From: CAYMDS01 sp964653195
GTDB lineage: Bacteria; Patescibacteriota; Microgenomatia; Levybacterales; UBA12049
DNA length: 15,845 nucleotides
Assembly (NCBI GenBank): GCA_964653195.1
Contig: CAZZCX010000022.1
Location: forward strand, 1-15,845
Direction of reading: 5' to 3'
A program made the translations under genes and the position numbers. The notes under the pieces were generated by a model. That model searched no databases. It worked only from the letters and a program-made list of their open reading frames with translations, and was not told the DNA's origin. Each line of letters begins with the position of its first letter. The stretch's first letter is position 1. Shown one piece after another: positions 6,991 to 14,039 of the stretch.

Positions 6991-7019
6991 AGCGTATCAA
7001 TAGGGAGCTTAAAAAGCAA
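6991..7019 (-). promoter_or_regulatory. Extended -10 promoter for pilin-like copy A
   Basis: On the minus strand TTGCTT (7014-7019) is followed 17 bases later by TACGCT (6991-6996), preceded by TGA as an extended -10 (TGnTAnnnT). The predicted start of transcription is at or within a base of the ATG at 6984, so the message would be leaderless. No Shine-Dalgarno is present. Confidence 0.42.
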
Positions 7020-7059
7020 TAAGTTCTGAGAAAGGTTTTATGTGAGTCCGCAAAAATTT

Positions 7060-9204
7060 TCATCTCAATACATGAAGTAAATTGCTATAATTATCTGTCC
7101 ATATGGGAATATCTTTTATAGTTGAATTATCAACTTTTCTTGATAGAAATTCATTTGAGTTAAATAAATCTTCATTTCTGGTTAATATAGCCCATTCCGA
7201 TGGTGCTCCGGCGGATGTGGATCTCCCTTCATCTGTAATGATTGCATATGAAAGCGAAAGACGATCAGCCAATTTTTTTATAACTGGTCTGAGATCCAAA
7301 TAAGAGTTTGATATGTTTACAATAAGTGTTCCGTCAGCGTTAAGTCTTTTGATGTACACCCTGAACGCATCTAAGTTCAGTAAATGCATGGGTATTGAAT
7401 CGTCGCTAAATGCGTCAAGTACGAGAATATCGTATCGCAGATTATTTTCTATAATTTCCTTCGTTAGCTCTACTCGCCCGTCGCCTATTACTACGTCTGT
7501 GTTCGCCTGAGCGTTATTAAGATATGTGAAGTGCATCCGTGCAAGTTTCTCCACATCAGGGTTGATTTCGAAAAACCTGATAGTATCACCTTTTTTAGCA
7601 TACGCAGCAATTGTGCCTACGCCAAGACCGGTTACGCCTATACGTAGAGGCTTTTTGTGAGTCATCCGATGCCTATCAAACGCGATACCGAATCCTGAGC
7701 TAGGGATGTAATATGAAGTGGCTAGTTGTTGCTTTTTAAAGTCTACGAACTGAGTACCATGTGTGATTTTACCGTGTTGTAAGAATCGCATTTTCCCTTC
7801 TTTGGTTTCGAATTCTTGAACGCTTATCGCTCCATAAAAATTGCGAATAGATACAATAGCCTGGCCTGAATGTAGCTTTTTAGAATATAAATTTATAAAA
7901 ATTAGAGAGAGGGCTGCGGAGCTTGTCAAGGCGATGAGGATAGCCATGGTAGAAAGCTTAGTACTTATGCCGCGGCTTGGGTTGCTTTTATGTAGTTGAG
8001 TGAAAGAAAAAACTTTATATTTGTTTATAGCAAAAAGCGACATAGCGATAATAAGCAATAAGCTCATTTGGAACTCCCAAAGATCATTAAACAGAATCGG
8101 TGCTACTATAGCCACAACACTACTCCCCAATACGCCTCCTAATGCTATCAGGAGGTAGAATCGTTCAAGATGCAAAGGATGAGGCTTTAGCCTAAATAGT
8201 CCTAAATGACAAACCATGAAAGAGCATAAAAGAAAAGCGGCAAACAGAAAAAATATTAAAATCATGCTTGGTATGAGTATGATTGTAGATAAGAAACAGA
8301 AAGGTGCAAGAATAATAGATAAAATTGCAAAGAGAGTTGGATTAAGCGGTAATCTTAACCCCTGAAAGCTTATTGAAAATGTAAAAAGATAAAGACCAAG
8401 CGGCATAAGCCAAAGAAACGGAACTGGTGCAACTGATTGTGTAAGAATGTTCGTGGTTGAGAGAAGAAGGAGCGATGAGAGAGCGGAGATAGTCAGCCAG
8501 GCAGCCTGAGTAATCTTAGAAGGCTTACTGGGAAGCGCGACTTTACTATCTTTAGAACTTGATTTACTCCTAAGTGGTAGTATTTTTCTTCTTGAATAGA
8601 AAAACCCTAATGAGCACCCGGTGAGTAGGAAACAGAGAAGGAAAAAGAACAACATCCATGAAGACGCGAGAGCTTGTGTGGAAAATAAGGGTTCAAGAAA
8701 TAGAGGATAAGCGATAATTGCAAGTAAAGAGCCAAGGTTGGAGAGGGCGTATAGTGGGTAAGGTGATCTCAGCGGAAAAAGTCGGTAATGCCATTTGGAT
8801 AGCAGCGTGCTAGTTGTTGAGAGTAGAAGATATGGAAGGCAAATACTTAAAGCAAGAAAAGCTAAGATTTGAGAGACAGGTGAATGAGTTTGCGATAAAG
8901 GAAAACTAAGAGGGAGAAGGAGTGTTCCTGGTTGGCGCAGGCGATAAAGAATAAATATAAGATTTAGTAGAAGTAGAATTATATGGATAATAGCTTGCCC
9001 CTTGGGTTTAAAAGTGGAGACTTTGTAAGAGTAGTAATAGCCGAAGAGAAGAAGAGTTTGGAAGAAAAGCATTGAGGCGGTCCAGACGTTTGATGCGCCA
9101 CCGAAAAGTGGCAGCATGTGCTTGCCTAGGAGAGGCTGTATAAGAAAAAGAAGTAAAGAACTAAGAAAAATGGAGGCGTAAATAAGAATATGCACATTTT
9201 TCAA
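7060..9204 (-). CDS. Fused MFS/spermidine-synthase-like membrane protein
   Basis: Residues 1 to about 440 carry roughly a dozen membrane helices and the family's lead motif (IQPLLGKHMLPLFGGASNVW, 22-41). Residues 450-714 are a spermidine-synthase-like Rossmann domain: FYGAISVQEF at 456-465, HG-x4-HGTQ, GVTGLGVG at 523-530, an acidic FFEINP at 544-549, GDGR at 574-577, LDAFSDDSIP at 596-605 and a terminal WTDNYSNLL. The soluble part keeps the nucleotide-cofactor pocket, but the polyamine chemistry is not proven for fused members, so substrate is open. The gene has no ATG at its head; the open frame starts with TTG at 9204. A GTG at 9195 is an alternative, because TATATA at 9205-9210 would put the transcript start at about 9198. 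It follows the GT87-like gene by 38-47 bases and may share its transcript. Confidence 0.85.
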   Translation of the reverse strand: MKNVHILIYASIFLSSLLLFLIQPLLGKHMLPLFGGASNVWTASMLFFQTLLLFGYYYSYKVSTFKPKGQAIIHIILLLLNLIFILYRLRQPGTLLLPLSFPLSQTHSPVSQILAFLALSICLPYLLLSTTSTLLSKWHYRLFPLRSPYPLYALSNLGSLLAIIAYPLFLEPLFSTQALASSWMLFFFLLCFLLTGCSLGFFYSRRKILPLRSKSSSKDSKVALPSKPSKITQAAWLTISALSSLLLLSTTNILTQSVAPVPFLWLMPLGLYLFTFSISFQGLRLPLNPTLFAILSIILAPFCFLSTIILIPSMILIFFLFAAFLLCSFMVCHLGLFRLKPHPLHLERFYLLIALGGVLGSSVVAIVAPILFNDLWEFQMSLLLIIAMSLFAINKYKVFSFTQLHKSNPSRGISTKLSTMAILIALTSSAALSLIFINLYSKKLHSGQAIVSIRNFYGAISVQEFETKEGKMRFLQHGKITHGTQFVDFKKQQLATSYYIPSSGFGIAFDRHRMTHKKPLRIGVTGLGVGTIAAYAKKGDTIRFFEINPDVEKLARMHFTYLNNAQANTDVVIGDGRVELTKEIIENNLRYDILVLDAFSDDSIPMHLLNLDAFRVYIKRLNADGTLIVNISNSYLDLRPVIKKLADRLSLSYAIITDEGRSTSAGAPSEWAILTRNEDLFNSNEFLSRKVDNSTIKDIPIWTDNYSNLLHVLR

Positions 9205-9210
9205 TATATA
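9205..9210 (-). promoter_or_regulatory. Possible -10 box (TATATA) for the spermidine-synthase-like gene
   Basis: TATATA touches the TTG at 9204 and lies nine bases before the in-frame GTG at 9195. If used, transcription starts at about 9198, which favours the GTG as the true start. No -35 is visible. Confidence 0.25.
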
Positions 9211-9242
9211 GCAGAGGGAAGAGGTATGTAAATAGAGATTAC

Positions 9243-10514
9243 TTAGATTTTCTGGCTCATTGTGTGTACGGCGTATAGTTTTTTCAGAGATTTAAGTAGT
9301 CGGAATTGGCTGATTAAAAGCAAGCTAACCCCTATTAGCGCAGTGATTGCATGTATGTCGATGGTGTGTAGGTAGTCGAAAAGCGAAATTGATTTGTCGG
9401 CAGAATGATATCGTGGTACATAAATTTTTAAACCTAAAAGAAAAAAAACACTTGCTCCGAAAGTCAGCCACCAACCTTTATGAGGCCTGGGTATAGCTTT
9501 TAGCACATACAGGCACATTGCATAGATTACTAGATAAATAACCAACCCCCATCCCCATATTACTGGAAAAATAATTATATGCATGTTCAATATTATACTT
9601 TGGGTAAGTGTGTATATTTTTTGGCTACCCATATATTTAGCATTTTTAAAAAACAAAGAGCAAAGCAGGCATGAAAATATTGCGAATCCAGATAGCTTGG
9701 CTAAAAGCAAACTGAACTTCAGCTCAATTCCGAAATTTAAAAGCAACTTGGCCAAAAGGCCTACAAGTGATATATTGTCTGGATTTAGTATTTGATATGA
9801 CTCTTCCTGCATTATTATTCCGAAGTAAATCTGATAATCTTTAATGCCAAAAAGTATAAGTGTGAGGAGGAAACCAGACGATATGGTAACCAGCGCAGAG
9901 ATTAGCAAGTTATATTTCTTAGCAAGTACAGCAGGCAGAAGGAAGAGAATGGGCCAGAATCTGAAAAGAGTGGCTATCCCTATAATGACCCCTGATAATT
10001 TATCATGTTTTTTAATTTCTAGATACCAAGCTGCTGTAATAAGGAGAAGAAGCAGATGTATCATAGACTGATTTAGAGTTGCGTTTCTCAGGGGATCCCA
10101 AAACAAGCTGAAACAGAAAAGTAGAGCAAGGGCAATCAAAGAATATTTTTTGTGAATTTTTAAAAGAAGCACCAGCGTTACGGCATAAAAAGCCACTGAA
10201 ATTATGAGCCAGGCAAGATTGGCAAATGATACAGAAAATGCGAGGAAAGGAATGAACAGGAGAATTGAGAAAGGGGGGTGTGGATTGTGTTTGAGTGGAA
10301 TTATGCGCCAGCCCCAGCAGTCATTAGGAAGATAAGCCGACTCTCCCTGTATAAGCAGGCTTGCGGATGTGTAATCTTGGCATAGGTCAGTCTGATGATT
10401 CACTAAAATAAGAGCGACCAATAAAAAATATGCTAAGGGAATAAGTAGTAGGTAAAACAGTGTTAATTTTTTTATAGTTTTCCACTCATTGGCTTTAAAG
10501 AGAATCGAATTCAT
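9243..10514 (-). CDS. GT87-like (DUF2029) polyprenol-linked glycosyltransferase, membrane protein
   Basis: From the ATG at 10514 the product is 423 residues with about nine to eleven membrane helices. The first outside loop has the GT-C acidic motif (QDYTSASLLIQGESAY, 46-61, with Asp47 the likely catalytic residue), followed by NPHPPFSILLFIPF (77-90), both typical of GT87. Further on are GIATLFRFWPILFLLPAVL and LSLVGLLAKLLL, which match the family's later blocks. Enzymes of this type transfer a sugar from a polyprenyl-phosphate donor to a surface glycan or lipid. The frame is open upstream to 10562, but that longer start would overlap the divergent gene. A TATACT box seven bases before 10514 supports the shorter one. 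The acceptor is unknown. Confidence 0.72.
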   Translation of the reverse strand: MNSILFKANEWKTIKKLTLFYLLLIPLAYFLLVALILVNHQTDLCQDYTSASLLIQGESAYLPNDCWGWRIIPLKHNPHPPFSILLFIPFLAFSVSFANLAWLIISVAFYAVTLVLLLKIHKKYSLIALALLFCFSLFWDPLRNATLNQSMIHLLLLLITAAWYLEIKKHDKLSGVIIGIATLFRFWPILFLLPAVLAKKYNLLISALVTISSGFLLTLILFGIKDYQIYFGIIMQEESYQILNPDNISLVGLLAKLLLNFGIELKFSLLLAKLSGFAIFSCLLCSLFFKNAKYMGSQKIYTLTQSIILNMHIIIFPVIWGWGLVIYLVIYAMCLYVLKAIPRPHKGWWLTFGASVFFLLGLKIYVPRYHSADKSISLFDYLHTIDIHAITALIGVSLLLISQFRLLKSLKKLYAVHTMSQKI

Positions 10515-10521
10515 TTTTACT

Positions 10522-10531
10522 AGTATATAAT
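10522..10531. promoter_or_regulatory. Overlapping divergent -10 boxes between two GT-C genes
   Basis: The 26 bases between the divergent starts (10514 and 10541) hold TATAAT on the plus strand (10526-10531, nine bases from ATG 10541) and TATACT on the minus strand (10522-10527, seven bases from ATG 10514). Both predict leaders of one to three bases. The boxes share two bases, so polymerase could serve only one side at a time. No matching -35 elements are seen. Confidence 0.5.
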
Positions 10532-10540
10532 AACTGAAGT

Positions 10541-11983
10541 ATGAAGCTGATACAGAAAGCATCTAAAAATGAATATGTTTATTTATTGCTTTACACTCTT
10601 TTTTTTATTCTATGTATATATCGGGGAGTGGTTATATTAGATCCTGACTTTGGGTGGATTTTAAGAATGGGAAAAATTATCCTTGAGCGTGGTATTCCCG
10701 AAAAAGACCCTTTTTCCTATACGATGAGCAGCTATCCGTTTATCGCTCATCAGTGGCTAAGTGAAGCGATAATAGCATATTTATATCGCTTAATCGGGGG
10801 GCTTGGCCTAGCAGCAGTTTTTGCTTTTTTAGTTGTTTTCTCTCTTTTTATTTCAGTATCCAGAATCGCTAAGACATATAAAAATTGGCTATTTGTCCCG
10901 CTTTTTTTGGCTATTAGCATATTGGCAGACTTCGTAAGTATTAGACCGCAAATATTCAGTTGGGTTTTAGTTAGTGTTCTTATAAAGTTACTATTTTCTG
11001 ATTTTAAACATAAAGCTTTATTGACACCAATTATATTTCTCGGCTGGGTTAACTTGCATGGCGGATTTGCTGCGGGATTTATAATACTATTTTTGATTAC
11101 AGCCTGCGAAGTTCTTGAGAATAGGAAGGCAGTGCGTGAAAGTGCGGTAACATTAGCATTAAGTTTTCTTGCAACAATCATTAACCCGTATGGGCTGAGA
11201 GTCTGGCAGGAGCCAATTATGACAATAACAGATAGAGCTCTTAGTCGATACATTGTGGAGTGGCAGTCAGCAGTATATATATCAAATTTCCTTTTTTGGA
11301 TTTATCTCTCCTTCTCAGCGATTTTTATAGTTATATATCACAGAACTTTTAAGCTATCAGAAAAGTTTGTATTTGTTTTTCTTCTTTTTTCAGCGCTGTC
11401 CAGCAAAAAACAGATACCGTTATTTGTGCTGTTTAGTTTGCCTTTGCTTGTTTACGCTTTATCCTTGTTTTATGCAGAAGCAAAGAAGATCAAATTCGGC
11501 GCAATCCGCTTTAAAAGACTATATAGATATCTAAGTATTTTAGTTATAACATTATATATTCCGTTTTTAATAGTATTGGTCCAACGACTTTCTTTATTTA
11601 AGGAGGAAAAATTTTATCCGGTAAAAGCTGTAGAATTATTGCAAGAGGAGTATCCTGGAGGAAGAATATTTACCCTTTATGAATGGAGTGGTTATATAAA
11701 CTGGAAGCTGCCAAAATACAAAATATTTATAAACGGCATGATGTCTATCTGGAGAGGCCATGAAAAGCCTAACGAATCGCCTCATGCATTAGTCGAATAT
11801 AGAGATATTTTAATAGGTAAAAAAAGCTTTAAAGATGTCATACGGAAATATGGAATCACAACCGTTCTACTCCCAATAAAAGATAATAGGTCTGGAGACT
11901 ATAGCAGGCTGAAGAGTCAAACTATAAGTGAAGGACTCAGTCCTGTCTATAAGGACAATTCCGCAATACTTTATCAGAAATAA
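10541..11983 (+). CDS. GT-C-like multi-pass membrane glycosyltransferase
   Basis: The 480-residue protein has about ten membrane helices (first at 12-33). The loop after helix 1 carries DPDFGWILRMGKIILERGIP (34-53), with the Asp-x-Asp of GT-C enzymes, then KDPFSYT and HQWLSE (70-75). Later come IRPQIFSW (134-141), WVNLHGGF (169-176) and a C-terminal soluble part with GGRIFTLYEWSGYINWKLP. This arrangement matches a group of bacterial GT-C proteins related to dolichyl-phosphate-mannose-type mannosyltransferases. The donor is presumably a lipid-linked sugar and the acceptor is unknown. The gene starts in a 26-base divergent promoter region shared with the GT87-like gene, so the two may be expressed alternately. 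It ends 70 bases before the convergent pilin copy B, with no convincing terminator between. Confidence 0.65.
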   Translation: MKLIQKASKNEYVYLLLYTLFFILCIYRGVVILDPDFGWILRMGKIILERGIPEKDPFSYTMSSYPFIAHQWLSEAIIAYLYRLIGGLGLAAVFAFLVVFSLFISVSRIAKTYKNWLFVPLFLAISILADFVSIRPQIFSWVLVSVLIKLLFSDFKHKALLTPIIFLGWVNLHGGFAAGFIILFLITACEVLENRKAVRESAVTLALSFLATIINPYGLRVWQEPIMTITDRALSRYIVEWQSAVYISNFLFWIYLSFSAIFIVIYHRTFKLSEKFVFVFLLFSALSSKKQIPLFVLFSLPLLVYALSLFYAEAKKIKFGAIRFKRLYRYLSILVITLYIPFLIVLVQRLSLFKEEKFYPVKAVELLQEEYPGGRIFTLYEWSGYINWKLPKYKIFINGMMSIWRGHEKPNESPHALVEYRDILIGKKSFKDVIRKYGITTVLLPIKDNRSGDYSRLKSQTISEGLSPVYKDNSAILYQK

Positions 11984-12053
11984 ATCTGCTTAATGATCTA
12001 CAACAGAGAAATTTTTATTATAAATATAACTGCGGAATACGAAGTAGAGCTAG

Positions 12054-12470
12054 TTACGGAATGATATCAGGAATATTAAGATTGGTAAGAGATAGTCCGA
12101 ATAGTCCCATGATAAGTGATAATATAAAGAAGGAGAGGAATGTTACAACTAAGCCGATTAGCGCTGCGATAAGTGTGCTTCTAGCTGCCTCAACTTTACC
12201 CTTGTCGCCACCTGACATGATCCATTTAATACCTCCCCAAATTAAGAAAAAGAGGGCGATTAATGTAGCAACTACAAATATAACAAGTATTGCCTGTCCA
12301 ATTATTAACCCTAAATCAGTTTCTCCAATAGCGCAAAGTCTTTTCCAGTTAGCGTCTGTCATTTTCGTGCAAGGATTAAGATCTACCTGAGCAAATGCAG
12401 GTGATGCGAAGTATAGCGTGGTAAATGCGCTAGTAGTTATTGTGCTAATTTTTTTAATTGCGGATATCAT
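12054..12470 (-). CDS. T4SS pilin-like small membrane protein with signal peptide, copy B
   Basis: The 138-residue product begins with a Sec signal peptide ending SPAFA before Gln28. A short outside segment holds two cysteines (34, 46). Two membrane helices (about 55-82 and 100-124) flank the loop SGGDKGKVEAARSTLIAALIG (86-106). The mature protein would be about 111 residues, close to VirB2 pilins. It closely resembles copy C around the loop (GGIxWIxSGGxKGKVExAR), so the two look like a local duplication. It is the last gene of the D-C-B cluster and has its own promoter with a perfect TTGACA. Being separate from the VirB4 operon, it may be an alternative or minor subunit, but that is inference. 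Confidence 0.83.
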   Translation of the reverse strand: MISAIKKISTITTSAFTTLYFASPAFAQVDLNPCTKMTDANWKRLCAIGETDLGLIIGQAILVIFVVATLIALFFLIWGGIKWIMSGGDKGKVEAARSTLIAALIGLVVTFLSFFILSLIMGLFGLSLTNLNIPDIIP

Positions 12471-12487
12471 AATTTATGTATATATCT

Positions 12488-12516
12488 ATAATGCAGAGTA
12501 GAGAAAGTTTTGTCAA
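12488..12516 (-). promoter_or_regulatory. Promoter for pilin-like copy B (TTGACA-17-CATTAT)
   Basis: A perfect -35 TTGACA (12511-12516) and a -10 CATTAT (12488-12493), exactly 17 bases apart, read on the minus strand. Transcription should begin near 12481, giving a leader of about 11 bases without a Shine-Dalgarno. An alternative TATATA (12479-12484) has no -35. Confidence 0.6.
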
Positions 12517-12597
12517 GAGGCATTTCTGGGCTGAAAAATCAAAAAGACTTCAAAAATCACTCTATCTCTTAAATTCGCAAAGTATTATTATCAATAA

Positions 12598-12900
12598 TTA
12601 AACTCCAAACAGACCAAGAACTAGATTTATAATTGCGTAAGATACGAAAACGAGTAGCAACCCAAGAATTCCATAAATTATTCTCATACGGGCTTGCTCT
12701 ACTTTCCCTTTTTCACCCCCTGAAGCTATCCATTGGATACCGCCTCGAAGTATTATAAATAATGCAAAGATAGCTGCGAAGACCATAGCTAAGACTAGCC
12801 CGTTACCTAATATGCCTTCAAGCATATTTAGGCCTCCTGTGGGGATAGTGGGCGGTGCTGGCATCGGAGTACCGTTTATAACTAGTGCAAGATAATTCAT
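12598..12900 (-). CDS. T4SS pilin-like small membrane protein, copy C
   Basis: The 100-residue product has a short Pro-rich lead, two membrane helices (about 33-55 and 73-97) and the loop SGGEKGKVEQARMRIIYGILG (60-80). The lead (residues 1-25) has no obvious cleavable signal peptide, unlike copy B, and there are no cysteines. The membrane hairpin with a positively charged loop on the inside fits a VirB2-like subunit. Similarity with copy B runs from GGIQWI through the second helix and both end in GLFG-like sequence. A good promoter lies directly before the ATG, with transcription predicted to start on the start codon itself. It could be a subunit of a different size class or a membrane anchor. 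The neighbour upstream is the Ig-pilin fusion. Confidence 0.8.
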   Translation of the reverse strand: MNYLALVINGTPMPAPPTIPTGGLNMLEGILGNGLVLAMVFAAIFALFIILRGGIQWIASGGEKGKVEQARMRIIYGILGLLLVFVSYAIINLVLGLFGV

Positions 12901-12906
12901 GTATTA

Positions 12907-12934
12907 ATTATATCTATAATTAGTTTTTTGGCAA
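12907..12934 (-). promoter_or_regulatory. Promoter for pilin-like copy C (TTGCCA-16-TATAAT), predicted leaderless
   Basis: The -10 is a perfect TATAAT (12907-12912) and the -35 is TTGCCA (12929-12934, five of six), 16 bases apart on the minus strand. Transcription is expected about seven bases after the -10, which falls on the A of the ATG at 12900. There is no room for a ribosome binding site. Confidence 0.58.
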
Positions 12935-12946
12935 ATATAAATTTTT

Positions 12947-13972
12947 TTACGGTATGCAGCTTGCGTCATTGGGCAGGCAGTCTTCAGCGCGGAAACCGGG
13001 CAAGTTAAGAATATCATCAGTCAATGTACCGAAAATTACATATGAAAATATTATAAACAAAAAGCCAACAATTGCTGCAATTAGTATTTCTCGCGCCTTT
13101 TGAATTTGTTCTGGATTGCCACGGGACATCATGAGTAGGTATCCTGCGTACATAATAATAAGTACAAGTATTCCGCCTGACAAGCTTAGTATTATAGTAA
13201 ATAAATTATAAATAATTCCTATCCCATCTGTGCTTATATTGCCAATTGGAGTGTCAATATTTAAACATTTACCGTTGACCATTTGACCGCATGGAGGTTC
13301 AGGTGGAGGAGGAAGTGTAGGAAATACTGTGCCCTGAGAGCCATCTTCCGTTATGGTAAAGGCATACTCAGAGCTTGTAATCCCACCACAGCTTATTTTT
13401 ACCACATAGTCGCCTGCTTCGTTCAAGCTGAAGCTTGATGCTCCACTCGCGTCAGAAGTATCATCAAAATCCAAAAAAATTATAGAAGGATACTTCTTGT
13501 ATTCAAACAAAGTTTCACCATTTGGAGGACATCCTTCGGCAATAACGCGCGCTGAGTTAGGTTGAGTCTGTTCATGTCTTAGCGTTATAGTGCCGTTAAA
13601 TTGCTCTGTTCTAAAAGCACTGGGAAAATTTGTATCGTGTCCGTCGCATGTCACCCTAACCGTATAACTTTGATCGATTTTTGAACCTGTAGTAAAGTCG
13701 GCTACAGCAGTTCCGTCATTTTGCCTGGTGACTGTTTTTCTGGTGACAGATGTATGTGCGCCATCTTCAAATAAGCCGACCCATATTTCGTCACCCGCAG
13801 GGCAATTAGAGATGTTCACAGAAAAATCCTGAAATGGGCTAAGGGTGGTTGAGGGTGAAATTTGAATCTGAGGATTTGTGTGGTCAGCGTAAGATTTACT
13901 ACTTATAAAAGTTATAGCAAAAAGCATCGGCAAAACAAATATAAGAATTTTTATAAAGAGATTTTTTTTCAC
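12947..13972 (-). CDS. Exported protein with two Ig-like domains fused to a pilin-like two-helix module (copy D)
   Basis: I choose the GTG at 13972 (341 residues) because VKKNLFIKILIFVLPMLF begins a textbook signal peptide ending SYA before Asp30. The frame is open to an ATG at 14041, but that adds a hydrophilic lead ahead of the signal peptide and overlaps the divergent gene. Two Ig-like beta domains follow (about 32-126 and 129-209), each with one cysteine pair (57/109, 148/195), then a Pro-rich stalk (PTLPPPPEPP, 218-227) and a cysteine-bracketed hinge (228/236). The C-terminus is the pilin-like module: helix (254-281), loop SRGNPEQIQKAREILIAAIVG (283-303), helix, and a last cysteine pair (332/339). 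It probably displays the Ig domains outside, either membrane-anchored or as a tip or adhesin subunit. The function is not established. Confidence 0.75.
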   Translation of the reverse strand: MKKNLFIKILIFVLPMLFAITFISSKSYADHTNPQIQISPSTTLSPFQDFSVNISNCPAGDEIWVGLFEDGAHTSVTRKTVTRQNDGTAVADFTTGSKIDQSYTVRVTCDGHDTNFPSAFRTEQFNGTITLRHEQTQPNSARVIAEGCPPNGETLFEYKKYPSIIFLDFDDTSDASGASSFSLNEAGDYVVKISCGGITSSEYAFTITEDGSQGTVFPTLPPPPEPPCGQMVNGKCLNIDTPIGNISTDGIGIIYNLFTIILSLSGGILVLIIMYAGYLLMMSRGNPEQIQKAREILIAAIVGFLFIIFSYVIFGTLTDDILNLPGFRAEDCLPNDASCIP

Positions 13973-13978
13973 GGAATT

Positions 13979-13984
13979 ATAATA
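13979..13984 (-). promoter_or_regulatory. Possible -10 box (TATTAT) for the Ig-pilin fusion gene
   Basis: TATTAT lies six bases before the GTG at 13972 on the minus strand and predicts transcription from the G of GTG. This supports the GTG start over the ATG at 14041, which would lie upstream of the transcript. The overlapping TATAAT (13976-13981) is too close to fit. No good -35 is seen. Confidence 0.3.
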
Positions 13985-14026
13985 ATCGTATGATATATCC
14001 TTATTTAATTGCAAGCATTCATAAAT

Positions 14027-14032
14027 TAATAT
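14027..14032 (+). promoter_or_regulatory. Possible -10 box (TAATAT) for the riboflavin kinase gene
   Basis: TAATAT on the plus strand ends seven bases before the ATG at 14040; TATATT (14032-14037) is an alternative eight bases before the ATG at 14046. Both predict almost no leader. The stretch is very AT-rich, so chance matches are likely. Confidence 0.28.
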
Positions 14033-14039
14033 ATATTTC

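Noticed and set aside
10750..11253. Minus-strand open frame of 167 codons
   Set aside because: It is antisense to the GT-C gene, whose DPDFGW, HQWLSE and NLHGGF motifs are in the plus frame.
11984..12053. Bidirectional terminator between convergent genes
   Set aside because: Only a weak AT-only palindrome (around 12015) without a GC stem or a clear T-tract is visible.
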